Assembly (NCBI RefSeq): GCF_009913435.1
Contig: NZ_CP047895.1
Span: 628,501-692,500, forward strand
Direction: 5' to 3'
Length of the DNA stretch: 64,000 nucleotides
DNA from: Sphingomonas changnyeongensis
GTDB taxonomy: Bacteria; Pseudomonadota; Alphaproteobacteria; Sphingomonadales; Sphingomonadaceae
A model generated the notes under the pieces. That model searched no databases, had not been told where the DNA came from, and worked only from the letters and a program-made list of their open reading frames with translations. How positions within the stretch are numbered: the first letter of the stretch is position 1; each line of letters opens with the position of its first letter. Shown here one piece after another: positions 35,065 through 43,415 of the stretch. The position numbers were made by a program, and so were the translations under genes.

Positions 35065-35527
35065 CGGCGGGCGTGGCGGCGGGGGCGCGGAGGCGCATTA
35101 CCGGGCGCTTGAAAGCCTGTATCTCGCGGCGCCGATCAACCGGCTGTTCCGCTCGCGCCTCGAGATCCCCGAAGAGGGCGTGGCGCGCATCCATTTCGAC
35201 ATTGACGAGACCGTCTATCACGCCGCCGGTGCCGCCCATGGCACCAGCTATTTCAAGATGCTGGACGATGCCGCCTTTTACGCGGCGAACAGCCTGGTGA
35301 CCGACCGGTTTCTGCTCACCACCGCCTTCAACCTGCTGTTCACCCGGCCGCTTCATGCCGGCCCGGTGATTGCCGAAGGCCGCTGGGTCAGCGGCCGCCG
35401 CCGCGTGCTCGTCGCCGATGCCCGGCTGATCGGGCCGGACGGCGAGGAAGCGGCGCGCGGCACCGGCACGTTCATGCGCTCGCGCATGGCGCTGTCGTCG
35501 CTGCCCGGCTATGCGGACGGGGCATGA
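35054..35527 (+). CDS. PaaI-type hotdog-fold thioesterase
   Basis: A 157-residue hotdog-fold protein: HYRALESLYLAAPINRLF, then VARIHFDIDETVYHAAGAAHGTSYFKMLDDAAFYAANSLV with the helix typical of the PaaI/YbgC hotdog family, and a strand-rich second half with AEGRWVSGRRRVLVADARLIGPDGEEAARGTGTFM. Such proteins hydrolyse acyl-CoA. The chain length and physiological substrate cannot be read. It overlaps ptsN upstream and the DUF1491 gene downstream (ATGA at 35524-35527), suggesting one transcription unit. Confidence 0.85.
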   Translation: MQPDGGRGGGGAEAHYRALESLYLAAPINRLFRSRLEIPEEGVARIHFDIDETVYHAAGAAHGTSYFKMLDDAAFYAANSLVTDRFLLTTAFNLLFTRPLHAGPVIAEGRWVSGRRRVLVADARLIGPDGEEAARGTGTFMRSRMALSSLPGYADGA

Positions 35528-35865
35528 CGCCCCGGCTGTCCAGCCGGATGACGATCGACGCGCTGTGCCGCCGGGTCGCGGCCGAGGGCGGGTTTGCGAC
35601 CGTGCTTGCCCGTGGTGACGATCAGGCCGGGGCGATCCTGATCGCCTGTGCCGAGCGCGGCGTCGTGCGCCAGCTGCTCGAACGGGCGCTCGATCCGGCC
35701 GGCGCCTATCGCTGGAGCCCGTGCGGACCACAGGATATGGCGTCTGCGCAGGCGCTGTCCGACTATATGGCGCGCCGGCGCGCCCGCGATCCCGACCTTT
35801 GGTTAATCGAACTGGACGTCGCACAAGCCGAACGGTTCGCCGCTGAAATGACCGCGACGGATTGA
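35524..35865 (+). CDS. DUF1491 family protein
   Basis: A 113-residue protein of the DUF1491 family found in alphaproteobacteria. The domain is recognised from CRRVAAEGGFATVLARGDDQAGAILI near the N terminus, the R-x-W region AYRWSPCGP and the C-terminal RRRARDPDLWLIELDVAQAERFAAEM. It has no signal sequence or membrane segment. Function is not known. It is translationally coupled to the thioesterase before it. The 169-bp gap after it (35866-36034) holds no gene and should contain the promoter of the SleB hydrolase. Confidence 0.85.
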   Translation: MTPRLSSRMTIDALCRRVAAEGGFATVLARGDDQAGAILIACAERGVVRQLLERALDPAGAYRWSPCGPQDMASAQALSDYMARRRARDPDLWLIELDVAQAERFAAEMTATD

Positions 35866-36034
35866 CCCCCGGCCCGGTTGGGCAGAAAGCGCGCCATCCG
35901 CATTGCGCCAGATCGCCCGCCGAACACCAGCCTGTTCCGGAGCGATAGCGTAGTCGGGGGGAAGATCAGCAGGGCACCGCCCGTATCTCGCGGCCCTGTC
36001 AGTCGATCGACCCACCGCACAGAACGAATTCGGA

Positions 36035-36700
36035 ATGAGTAACGCCCAGCGCATCGCCGGCCTCATGGCCATGACGATCGCCACCATTTTCGGAATCGCC
36101 GGGGCTCCGGGCCTGGCACTTCCCGCCGACCAGAAGGTCGGCCCCCTGACGGCCCAGACCCTTCAGGGCCAATCGCTTCAGGGCCAGTCGGTTCCGGCCG
36201 ATGTGACCGTCTCGACCGACGGCATCGTGCCCAGCCTGGCGGTCGACGCCAGCGCGCTTCAGGATTCTCCGTCCGCCGCCCAGCCGGCGAGCCTTGCCGA
36301 GATGGTCGCCGCCCAGCCGGTTCCGGCGCGGCTCGACCGCGAGCTCGAATGTCTGGCGGCCTCCGTCTATTTCGAATCAAAGAGCGAACCGCTCGAAGGC
36401 CAGCTGGCGGTTGCCGAAGTGGTGCTCAACCGCGCCAACTCCGGCGGACGCTTCCCGTCGTCGATCTGCGGCGTCGTGTTCCAGCCGAGCCAGTTCTCCT
36501 TCGTCCGCGGCAACGGCTTTCCGCCGATCAACCGGACCAGCACCGCATGGGAAACCGCGGTCGCCATCGCCCAGATCGCCATTGCCGAGCGCTGGGAATC
36601 GCGCGCGGCCGACGCGCTGTTCTTTCACGCGGCCCATGTCCGCCCGTCCTGGCGCAAGACGCGCGTGGCGACGCTCGGCAACCATCATTTCTATCGCTGA
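36035..36700 (+). CDS. Cell wall hydrolase of the SleB family
   Basis: A 221-residue secreted protein with a signal peptide (hydrophobic stretch about 8-27, cleavage near ALA-LPA). A low-complexity linker of Gln/Gly/Ser repeats (QGQSLQGQS and similar, about 44-60) follows. The C-terminal SleB/hydrolase-2 domain is about 107-221: LECLAASVYFESKSEPLEGQLAVAEVVLNRANSGGRFPSSICGVVFQPSQFSF, with the catalytic Glu in the YFESK segment. SleB proteins cut peptidoglycan. In proteobacteria they are thought to act in cell-wall turnover. No cortex or spore context exists here. Confidence 0.92.
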   Translation: MSNAQRIAGLMAMTIATIFGIAGAPGLALPADQKVGPLTAQTLQGQSLQGQSVPADVTVSTDGIVPSLAVDASALQDSPSAAQPASLAEMVAAQPVPARLDRELECLAASVYFESKSEPLEGQLAVAEVVLNRANSGGRFPSSICGVVFQPSQFSFVRGNGFPPINRTSTAWETAVAIAQIAIAERWESRAADALFFHAAHVRPSWRKTRVATLGNHHFYR

Positions 36701-36705
36701 TCCGC

Positions 36706-36740
36706 ACCGGCCGGCGCCTTGGGGTGTCGGCCGGGCTTTT
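36706..36740 (+). terminator. Terminator-like hairpin after SleB gene
   Basis: CCGGCCG (36707-36713) pairs with CGGCCGG (36728-36734) across a 14-base loop and is followed by GCTTTT. It sits directly upstream of the mmcB SOS box. Confidence 0.5.
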
Positions 36741-36744
36741 CAGT

Positions 36745-36759
36745 GTTCCTGACATGTTC
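36745..36759. promoter_or_regulatory. LexA (SOS) box upstream of mmcB
   Basis: GTTC-CTGACAT-GTTC is a perfect match to the alphaproteobacterial LexA consensus GTTC-N7-GTTC, located 12 bp before the mmcB start codon, where LexA would block transcription. Confidence 0.85.
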
Positions 36760-36771
36760 TAGACTTTTGGG

Positions 36772-37281
36772 ATGGTCGATGCCCATCCCGAACGCCATGT
36801 CGTGGCCGATCTTCGGCCAGCCCCGGCCGGTGCGGCGATCCCGGCGGCCGATGTCGCGCGCGGCGTTGCGCGGATGTTGCTGCGGCATGATTATGCCGCG
36901 CTCACCGAAGTGCCGCTCGGCAATGGCCGCCGCGCCGACATCATGGCGATCAACAGCCGCGGCCAGATCCTGATCGTCGAGATCAAGGTGTCGCGCGCCG
37001 ATCTGCTCGGCGACGGCAAATGGCCCGAATATCTCGATTATTGCGACCGGTTCTGCTGGGCGGTGCCGGCCGGCTTCCCGCTCGATCCGTTCGATGCGCC
37101 TGCCCTCAGGCCCGATCTGGCCGGGCTGATCGTCGCTGACCGCTATGACGCGCAATATTGGCGCGAGGCCGGGGTACAGGCCATGCCCCCGGCGCGTCGC
37201 CGGGCCGAAACGCTGCGTTTCGCCCGGCGGGCGGCGCACCGGCTGATCGGCCATCTCGATCCCGACGCCGCGCAGTTCTGA
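36772..37281 (+). CDS. mmcB: MmcB family putative DNA repair endonuclease
   Basis: A 169-residue protein of the MmcB family, named for mitomycin C sensitivity in Caulobacter, where it is SOS-induced and acts in repair of damaged DNA. It has a PD-(D/E)XK-type nuclease fold: LGNGRRADIMAINSRGQILIVEIKVSRADLLGDGKWPEYLDYCDRFCWAVP, in which the Asp and the EIK motif match catalytic residues. The C-terminal half is basic and helical. The perfect LexA box a few bases upstream strongly supports DNA-damage control. It is convergent with the ankyrin gene. Confidence 0.92.
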   Translation: MVDAHPERHVVADLRPAPAGAAIPAADVARGVARMLLRHDYAALTEVPLGNGRRADIMAINSRGQILIVEIKVSRADLLGDGKWPEYLDYCDRFCWAVPAGFPLDPFDAPALRPDLAGLIVADRYDAQYWREAGVQAMPPARRRAETLRFARRAAHRLIGHLDPDAAQF

Positions 37282-37309
37282 CCGGCCGCCGGGCGGCTGC
37301 CGGATATGG

Positions 37310-37900
37310 TCACATCGGCCCGGCGGCGGGCTTTTTCGTCTTGGGCTTGATGTCGTCCATCAGCTTCAAAATCACCTGCGACCGGCCGTCGCGTTCGGCA
37401 TATTGGCGCGCCGACATGCCCGTCGCGGTGTCGCGCTTGGCCGGATTTGCGCCCTCGGTCAGCAACAGCCGGGTCATCGCAATGTCGCGCCGCTGCACGG
37501 CAAGGATCAGCGGCGTTTCGCCCTGACCATTGGGCAGGTCGACCTGCGCGCCGCGCAGGATCAGCAGTTCCGCCCCTTCGGTATAGCCGATGCTGGCCGC
37601 GATGCTGAGCGGGGTCTGGCCGCGCCCGTCCTTGGCATTGGGGTTCGCCCCTTTCTGCAGCAGAAAGGCCAGCCAGCTGCTGTCGCGCGCGCGGGTGACG
37701 ATATGCACGGCGCGTTCGCCGGTCGACACATCGCGGGTGTCGATCAGCGTCGAGGGGTTGTTGCCCAGCAATTCCTGTGCCTTGCCGCCATCACGGTCGC
37801 GGACCGCCTTCAGGAAGTTGTAGCTGTCGGAAAACTGCGCGACCGCTGGCGCCGCGATGATCAGTGCCGCGACGGCGGGAATGAGACGTGCTGCGTTCAC
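37310..37900 (-). CDS. Secreted ankyrin-repeat protein
   Basis: A 196-residue protein with a signal peptide (about residues 1-22, ending in AVAQ) and at least three ankyrin repeats. These are GERAVHIVTRARDSSWLAFLLQKGANPNAK, GQTPLSIAASIGYTEGAELLILRGAQVDLPN and GETPLILAVQRRDIAMTRLLLTEGANPAKR, each with the TPL helix-turn-helix pattern. The C terminus is Lys/Pro-rich (KPKTKKPAAGPM). It would be a periplasmic protein-binding scaffold; the partner is unknown. It starts with GTG at 37900. The next plus-strand gene starts 47 bp away in the divergent direction. Confidence 0.88.
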   Translation of the reverse strand: MNAARLIPAVAALIIAAPAVAQFSDSYNFLKAVRDRDGGKAQELLGNNPSTLIDTRDVSTGERAVHIVTRARDSSWLAFLLQKGANPNAKDGRGQTPLSIAASIGYTEGAELLILRGAQVDLPNGQGETPLILAVQRRDIAMTRLLLTEGANPAKRDTATGMSARQYAERDGRSQVILKLMDDIKPKTKKPAAGPM

Positions 37901-37946
37901 GGGCCTACTCGTCTGGTTACACTTGAAACCATGCGCCTAGCACAGC

Positions 37947-38558
37947 ATGTGTCCGGGCGCGATGACCTTCCCCCTGTTCCGCCGCGCCGCCTGCGCCGCT
38001 TTTGCGCCGCTGCTGATGATCGCCGCCTGCTCGGCCCCAGCACCTGCGCCGCCGCTGGCCGATGCCCGCATCGGCGGGCCGCTCATGCTCACCACCCAGG
38101 ACGGCCAGAGGCTGACCGACGCCGATCTCGCCGGCAAATACCGGCTGATCTATTTCGGCTACAGCTATTGCCCCGATGTCTGCCCGGTCGATCTGCAGAA
38201 TCTGATGGCCGGCTTTGCCGCGCTTGAGAAAAGCGACCCGGCGGTCGCCGCGCGCATCCAGCCGATCTTCGTCAGCATCGATCCGGCGCGTGACACGCCC
38301 GCCCAGCTCAAAACCTATGTCCGCGCTTTTCATCCCCGGCTGATCGGGCTGACCGGCACCGACGCCGAAATCGCCCGCGTCGCCAAGGATTATGCGGTCT
38401 TCTACCAGCGCGAGGGCAAGCCGGGGGCGGCCGATTATCTGATGAACCACAGCCGCATCGCCTATCTGATGGGCCCGGACGGCAAGCCGATCGCGCTCGC
38501 GCCCCATGATGCCAAGCCGGAGGCGATCGCCGCCGAGCTCAAGCAATGGGTGCGCTGA
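37947..38558 (+). CDS. SCO1/SenC family copper chaperone lipoprotein
   Basis: A 203-residue thioredoxin-fold protein of the SCO family, which helps load copper into cytochrome oxidase CuA. A lipoprotein signal is apparent: MIAAC with Cys at about 28. The copper site is CPDVC at about 75-79 in IYFGYSYCPDVCPVDLQNL, and the distal His is expected in MNHSRIAYLM. FVSIDPARDTPAQLKTYV is the family's diagnostic segment. The ATG at 37962 (MTFPLF) is an alternative start. It is immediately followed by a YcgN family gene. Confidence 0.94.
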   Translation: MCPGAMTFPLFRRAACAAFAPLLMIAACSAPAPAPPLADARIGGPLMLTTQDGQRLTDADLAGKYRLIYFGYSYCPDVCPVDLQNLMAGFAALEKSDPAVAARIQPIFVSIDPARDTPAQLKTYVRAFHPRLIGLTGTDAEIARVAKDYAVFYQREGKPGAADYLMNHSRIAYLMGPDGKPIALAPHDAKPEAIAAELKQWVR

Positions 38559-38559
38559 G

Positions 38560-38997
38560 TTGGGGGCGGATGCCGGCCGTTTCTGGGAAGACCAGCCGCT
38601 CGAGGCGCTCGACCGCGCCCAGTGGGAGGCGCTGTGCGATGGCTGCGGCAAATGCTGCGTCCACAAGCTGGAAGACGAAGAGACCGGCGAAATGTTCGCG
38701 ACCAATGTCGCGTGCAAGCTGCTCGACCGGCACAAGGGCCAGTGCCGCGACTATCGCCATCGCCGCGCCTATGTGCCCGAATGCGTGCGGCTGACCCCGC
38801 GGCTGGCGCGGACGCTCGACTGGCTGCCCGGGACATGCGCCTATCGGCTGCGCGCCGCCGGCCAGCCTTTGCCCGAATGGCATTATCTGGTGTGCGGGGA
38901 CCGTGAGGCGGTGCACCGCGCCGGCATGTCGGTGCGCGGCTGGACGATCTCAGAAGACGATGCCGGCGAGCTGGAAGACCATATTCTCCCGGGCTGA
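38560..38997 (+). CDS. YcgN family cysteine cluster protein
   Basis: A 145-residue protein of the YcgN/UPF0260 group with a Cys-rich metal-binding core: EALCDGCGKCCVHKLEDE and a later HKGQCRDYRHRRAYVPECV and GTCAYRL. The full set of about eight Cys is consistent with an iron-sulfur or zinc cluster. In Sphingomonas-like genomes this protein often follows a SCO-like gene. I place the start at TTG 38560, just after the SCO stop at 38558, because the only upstream ATG (38506) would make the protein overlap SCO by 50 bp. Function is not established. Confidence 0.85.
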   Translation: MGADAGRFWEDQPLEALDRAQWEALCDGCGKCCVHKLEDEETGEMFATNVACKLLDRHKGQCRDYRHRRAYVPECVRLTPRLARTLDWLPGTCAYRLRAAGQPLPEWHYLVCGDREAVHRAGMSVRGWTISEDDAGELEDHILPG

Positions 38998-39718
38998 GCC
39001 GCGCTTCGGGCCGGCGGACACGCCGCTGCGGATCGTCCGCAACGCCCGCGCCCGCGCGCTGAGGCTCAGGGTCGATCCGCGCGACGGCAGCATCCGCCTG
39101 ACCGTGCCGGCGCGCGCCAGCCTCCGCGCCGCCTGTGCCTGGGCCGAAAGCCAGCGGGACTGGATCGAGGCGCAGCTGGCCGCCATCCCCGCGCCTTGCG
39201 TCTTTGTCCCCGGTGCAACGATCCCGTTTCGCGGCGGCAGCCTGTTGCTGGTCCATGTGCCGGGCCGGCGCGGCGCGCGGATGACTGGCGATCCGGTCGG
39301 CGATCAGCCTGGCGGGGCGCAGCTGGAGCTGGGCGGGCCGGACGACATGTTCGCGGCCGCCGTCATGCGCTGGCTGCGGCGCGAGGCGCTGAACCTGCTC
39401 GATGCCGAAACCCGCCTGCTGGCGGCGGGCATTCCCGTCGCGGTGGGGCGCGTCGGTGTCGGTGATCCGCGCACGCGCTGGGGCAGTTGCAGCGCCGATG
39501 GCGACATCCGTTACAGCTGGCGGCTGATCCTTGCGCCCGATGCGGTGCGCCGGTCGGTCGTCGCGCATGAGGTCGCCCACCGGCTGCACATGGATCACGG
39601 GCCGGGCTTTCGCGCGCTCGAGGCGCGGCTGGCCGGCCCGGACCTGTCAGCGGGGCGTGACTGGCTCCGCCGGCACGGGGCGGCGTTGCACCGCTGGGGC
39701 GCGCTCCGCCGGGCGTAG
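38960..39718 (+). CDS. YgjP-like (DUF45/M48-type) metal-dependent hydrolase
   Basis: A 252-residue zinc metallopeptidase-like protein. The metal motif is VVAHEVAHRLHMDHGPGF near residue 212 (HExxH and a downstream H), after the segment RWGSCSADGDIRYSWRLILAP, which is diagnostic for YgjP/DUF45. The N-terminal third is basic with RIVRNARARALRLRVDPRDG. These proteins are found beside RNA and DNA processing genes and their substrate is unclear. The ATG at 38960 overlaps the YcgN gene by 38 bp. The last 72 bp overlap the 3' end of the minus-strand PBP1A gene. Confidence 0.85.
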   Translation: MPASWKTIFSRAEPRFGPADTPLRIVRNARARALRLRVDPRDGSIRLTVPARASLRAACAWAESQRDWIEAQLAAIPAPCVFVPGATIPFRGGSLLLVHVPGRRGARMTGDPVGDQPGGAQLELGGPDDMFAAAVMRWLRREALNLLDAETRLLAAGIPVAVGRVGVGDPRTRWGSCSADGDIRYSWRLILAPDAVRRSVVAHEVAHRLHMDHGPGFRALEARLAGPDLSAGRDWLRRHGAALHRWGALRRA

Positions 39719-41764
39719 CACCGCCTCGGGCCGTGGCCGGTCGCGCGGCTGGGCGGGATCGACCGGCGCGTCGCGCGGGGCGCGGCCAAGCGCGCGGTCG
39801 ATGAAGTTTTCGTCGAGCCGTTCGGGTGACCCGGCGGCCGGATCCTCGATCGCCGGCCCGTCCTCGGGCTGCACCGGGTTGCCATCCTCGTCCACCAGCG
39901 GCGGATCGCCTTCGCCCAGATAGGCCTCGGCATCGGGTTCCAGCTGCCATTCGGGCAGCTTCGCCTCGGTTTCGAACTGTTCGACCGGGCGGCGGGCGAC
40001 GGCGGTGCGCATGAAATCGGCAAAGGCGCGCGCCGGGGCGGTGCCGCCCTGCAACCCGCGCACCGGGCGGGCATCGTCGCGGCCCATCCACACCCCCGTG
40101 GTCAGGCCCGAGGAAAAGCCCATGAACCAGCCATCCTTGTTGGAACTGGTGGTGCCGGTCTTGCCGGCAACGGGCCGCCCGATCTGCGCCGCGCGCCCGG
40201 TGCCGGCGCTGACCGCGCTCTGCATCAGATCGGTCATCCCGGCCGCCACCCAGGGCGCGACGAGCACGCGCGAACTGTCCGTCTGATGGCGGTAGAGCAC
40301 GCGCCCGCCGGTCGTCGTCACCTTGGTGATGCCATAGGGCGCAACTGCAACGCCCTTGGCCGCCACTGCCGCATAGGCGCGCGTCATGTCGATCAGCCGC
40401 ACGTCGGACGTGCCAAGCACCATCGAGGGTTCAAGATTGATCGGCGTCGAAATGCCGAACCGCCGCGCCATGTCGGCGATCGTGCCGGTGCCGACATCCT
40501 GGCCGATCTTCGCCGCCACGGTGTTGATCGAATAGGTGAAGGCGGTGCGCAGCGAGATCGACCCCGAGAAGCGGCCGGAGTTGTTGCGCGGGCTCCAGCC
40601 GTCGATCGTCACCGGCTCGTCGACCACCTGGTCCTCGGGCTTATACCCGGCCTCGAGCGCGGCCAGATAGACGAACAGCTTGAACGCCGATCCCGGCTGG
40701 CGCGTCGCCTGCGCGGCGCGGTTGTAGATCGAGGTGACATAATCCTTGCCGCCGATCATCGCCCGCACCGCGCCGTCGCGGTCGAGCGCGACCAGCGCGC
40801 CCTGCGCCGCCTCGGGCGTATGGGCGCGGATCGCGGCATCGGCCGCTTTCTGCATCGTGGGATCAAGCGTTGTCCACACGTCGAGCGGCTCGACCGTCTC
40901 GTCGATCAGCACTTCGAGCTGGGGCAGCGCCCAGTCGGTGAAATAGCGGACGCTGTTCTGGTTCGCATCCTCGTTCAGCCGGACATTGGCGGCATCGGCC
41001 GCGCGCATGTCCGCCGCGCTGATCACCCCCGCCTCGCGCATCTCGCTGAGCACGATTTCGGCGCGGGCGAGCGCGGCTTCGGCATCGGCGGTCGGCGAAT
41101 AGCGCGACGGCGCCTTGACCAGCCCCGCGATCACCGCCGCCTCGCCCAGCGACAGCTGGTTGCCGGGATGGCCGAAAAAGCGCCGCGCCGCCGCGTCGAT
41201 GCCGAACGACCCGCCGCCGAAATAAACCTTGTTCAGATAGAGTTCGAGGATCTGGTCCTTGGAGAATTTGCGCTCCATCGCCAGCGCCAGCAGCCATTCA
41301 CGCGCCTTGCGCCCGAAGGTGCGGGTGTTGCTGAGGAACAGGTTGCGGGCAAGCTGCTGGGTGATCGTCGACCCGCCCTGCACCCAGCGGCCGCGCTGAA
41401 CCCGGACCATCGCCGACCGAGCGATGCCGATCGGATCGACACCGGGATGATAGCGGAAGCGCCGGTCCTCGACCGACACCATCGCATCCTTCATCACCTG
41501 CGGAATCTGGTCATAGGGCAGCCATTCGCCATAGCTTGGCCCCAGCGAAACGAGCACCGTGCCATCGGCGGCGCGCACGCGGATCATCTGCCCGTTGGGC
41601 GAGGATTTGAGCTCCGAAAAGCTCGGCAGCGTCGAGGCCTGCAGATAGACGGCGACGACCAGCGCGATGAAGCCGGCAAGGGCGAGGCCCAGCCCGATCT
41701 GCACCGACCGGACGAACACGCGCCGCGCGCGGGGTTTCTGACTGCGGGGACGCTGGGCCGGCAT
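39647..41764 (-). CDS. Class A penicillin-binding protein (PBP1A-like)
   Basis: A bifunctional peptidoglycan synthase anchored in the inner membrane. After a short basic tail and one helix (about residues 19-42), the GT51 transglycosylase domain carries the catalytic Glu99 in AMVSVEDRRFRYHPG and GGSTITQQLARNLFLS. The transpeptidase domain has SAFK (catalytic Ser and Lys) in QPGSAFKLFVYLAALE, SINT and KTGTT in VAGKTGTTSSNKDGWFMGF. The C-terminal 100 residues are an acidic, Pro-rich tail (DEDGNPVQPEDGP and similar), likely disordered. The gene's 3' end overlaps the ygjP-like gene on the other strand by 72 bp. Confidence 0.95.
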   Translation of the reverse strand: MPAQRPRSQKPRARRVFVRSVQIGLGLALAGFIALVVAVYLQASTLPSFSELKSSPNGQMIRVRAADGTVLVSLGPSYGEWLPYDQIPQVMKDAMVSVEDRRFRYHPGVDPIGIARSAMVRVQRGRWVQGGSTITQQLARNLFLSNTRTFGRKAREWLLALAMERKFSKDQILELYLNKVYFGGGSFGIDAAARRFFGHPGNQLSLGEAAVIAGLVKAPSRYSPTADAEAALARAEIVLSEMREAGVISAADMRAADAANVRLNEDANQNSVRYFTDWALPQLEVLIDETVEPLDVWTTLDPTMQKAADAAIRAHTPEAAQGALVALDRDGAVRAMIGGKDYVTSIYNRAAQATRQPGSAFKLFVYLAALEAGYKPEDQVVDEPVTIDGWSPRNNSGRFSGSISLRTAFTYSINTVAAKIGQDVGTGTIADMARRFGISTPINLEPSMVLGTSDVRLIDMTRAYAAVAAKGVAVAPYGITKVTTTGGRVLYRHQTDSSRVLVAPWVAAGMTDLMQSAVSAGTGRAAQIGRPVAGKTGTTSSNKDGWFMGFSSGLTTGVWMGRDDARPVRGLQGGTAPARAFADFMRTAVARRPVEQFETEAKLPEWQLEPDAEAYLGEGDPPLVDEDGNPVQPEDGPAIEDPAAGSPERLDENFIDRALGRAPRDAPVDPAQPRDRPRPEAVLRPAERAPAVQRRPVPAEPVTPR

Positions 41765-41867
41765 GGGTGATCCCGGTGCTAGCGGGTCAGCCGCCGGGCG
41801 ACAAGTGCGGGGCGGCCCGGAGCCTGACGGCGAGCCTGCCGGCGGGCCCGCCGCCTATCCGCGTGCG

Positions 41868-42263
41868 TCATTCATGCGGTGCAAAGCTGAGCGCGGCGCT
41901 GTTAATGCAGAAGCGCAGGCCCGTCGGCTCCGGCCCGTCGGGAAACACATGGCCCAGATGCCCGCCGCAGCCGGCGCAGCGCACCTCGATCCGCCGCATG
42001 CCGTGTGACACGTCTTCATGGCCGGTCACGGCCTCCGGCGCAAAGGGGTGGGTGAAGCTGGGCCAGCCCGAGCCGGATTCATATTTCGCGCTGCTGTCGA
42101 ACAGGTCGGCACCGCAGCCGGCGCAGCGATAGGTGCCATCGCCATGATGGTCCCAATAGGCGCCGGTAAAGGCGCGCTCGGTCCCCGCCTCGCGCAGCAC
42201 ATGATATTGCTCGGGCGTCAGCTTTTCGCGCCACGCCGACTCGGGCAGCTCGTCCTTGTCCAT
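41868..42263 (-). CDS. msrB: Peptide methionine (R)-S-oxide reductase
   Basis: MsrB reduces methionine-R-sulfoxide in oxidised proteins using thioredoxin. The 131-residue protein has the zinc pairs CAGC (Cys47, Cys50) and CAGC (Cys96, Cys99), the WPSF segment (SGSGWPSF), [18 protein letters not shown] and the catalytic Cys119 in RFCINSAAL. It lacks a signal peptide, so it is cytoplasmic. It lies 64 bp downstream of the FAD oxidoreductase of the polyketide operon on the same strand. It may be an independent stress gene. Confidence 0.96.
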   Translation of the reverse strand: MDKDELPESAWREKLTPEQYHVLREAGTERAFTGAYWDHHGDGTYRCAGCGADLFDSSAKYESGSGWPSFTHPFAPEAVTGHEDVSHGMRRIEVRCAGCGGHLGHVFPDGPEPTGLRFCINSAALSFAPHE

Positions 42264-42326
42264 GGCGGCAATGTGGGCGTGTCTGCCTGTGGCTTCAATG
42301 GCCGCGCGCTGTCGGCAGACGCCCGT

Positions 42327-43415
42327 TCACGCGCCGATCCGCGTCGCCCGCGCGACCAGCCCCGCCAGCCCCGGCGCCAGCCGGGTCAGCGCCAGCAGCG
42401 CCGGGGCGAGGGAGGGGCGTTCGGCGACCATCAGCACCGTGCGCGCGACCAGGATCGGGCGCCGGGTGCGCGCGGCGAACCCGGCCTGGAACTGTTCCGC
42501 GCCGTGCCCGGCGGTAAGCGCGCGGGCGGCGGCGATGCCGCTTGCCAGCGCAATGCCCATCCCCTCGCCGGCCAGTGACGGAATGACGCCACATTGATCG
42601 CCCAGCCGGAAAATGCCCGGCGTCGTGCGCCCTGTCCGCCAGCCATAGGGGACGGCGGCGATCGCATCGATCGGCTGGCCGGGGGCAAGATGGGCGATGC
42701 GGTCGGCGAGCGCCGGGCTTTCCCGGCCGATCGCCGCCAGCAGCCCCGCCGGGCCGCCGGTCTCGATCAGCCGCGACTTGCGCAGCGCGAGGCACAGATT
42801 GGCGCTGCCATCTTCCTGCAGCGACAGCCCGGCATAGCCCCGGTCGAACAGATGCAGCTCGATTGCGCTGCCCACCAGCCGCGACAGCCCGGCTGCCGGG
42901 CCGAGCCGCACGCGCAGGCCGAGCGACGGGTCGGCGTCGTCGCGCGGCCGGCCATGGCCGCGCAGATCATGCTTGCCGGTCGCGAGCAGCAGCGTGTCGG
43001 CGGCAAGCTGGGTCCCGTCGGCCAGCCAGAGCTGCCGGCCCTCGGCCCGCGCGACGGCGACGCCGCGTTCCACCGCCGCCCCGGCGCTGGTCGCCAGATC
43101 GAGCAGCGCCGAATCGAGCTGGCGGCGCGACACGCCCAGCGCCGGGCGCGGCAGCGGCGCATCGGCACGGCCCCGCGGCGTGAACAGGCGCAGATGATCA
43201 AGAGTCGCGCCGCGCAACTTTGTCAGCCCCAGCCGGTCGAGCGCCGCCAGGCTCTGCCACGACAGAAAACCGCCGCAGATCGCATCGCCCATCTCGCGCT
43301 GCCGTTCGATCAGCAGCGGGCGCGCCGATGGGTCGATGCCGCCCTGCACCAGCGCGATCGCGGCGGCCGACCCTGCCGGGCCGCCGCCCAGGATCAGCGT
43401 TCCGCCGCGACGCAC
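42327..43415 (-). CDS. FAD-dependent oxidoreductase of the type III PKS operon
   Basis: A 362-residue flavoprotein of the geranylgeranyl-reductase/PHBH-like class. The N-terminal FAD loop is GTLILGGGPAGSAAAIALV at about residues 4-22, a Cys-containing DAICGGFLSWQSLAALDRLGL segment follows, and the C-terminal DG motif is RLGDQCGVIPSLAGEGMGIALASG. No ATG is in reach of the family start. The GTG at 43415 sits inside the last codons of the methyltransferase gene (22-bp overlap), so the pair is coupled. I infer that it hydroxylates or reduces the polyketide made by the upstream synthase. Substrate unknown. Confidence 0.85.
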   Translation of the reverse strand: MRRGGTLILGGGPAGSAAAIALVQGGIDPSARPLLIERQREMGDAICGGFLSWQSLAALDRLGLTKLRGATLDHLRLFTPRGRADAPLPRPALGVSRRQLDSALLDLATSAGAAVERGVAVARAEGRQLWLADGTQLAADTLLLATGKHDLRGHGRPRDDADPSLGLRVRLGPAAGLSRLVGSAIELHLFDRGYAGLSLQEDGSANLCLALRKSRLIETGGPAGLLAAIGRESPALADRIAHLAPGQPIDAIAAVPYGWRTGRTTPGIFRLGDQCGVIPSLAGEGMGIALASGIAAARALTAGHGAEQFQAGFAARTRRPILVARTVLMVAERPSLAPALLALTRLAPGLAGLVARATRIGA

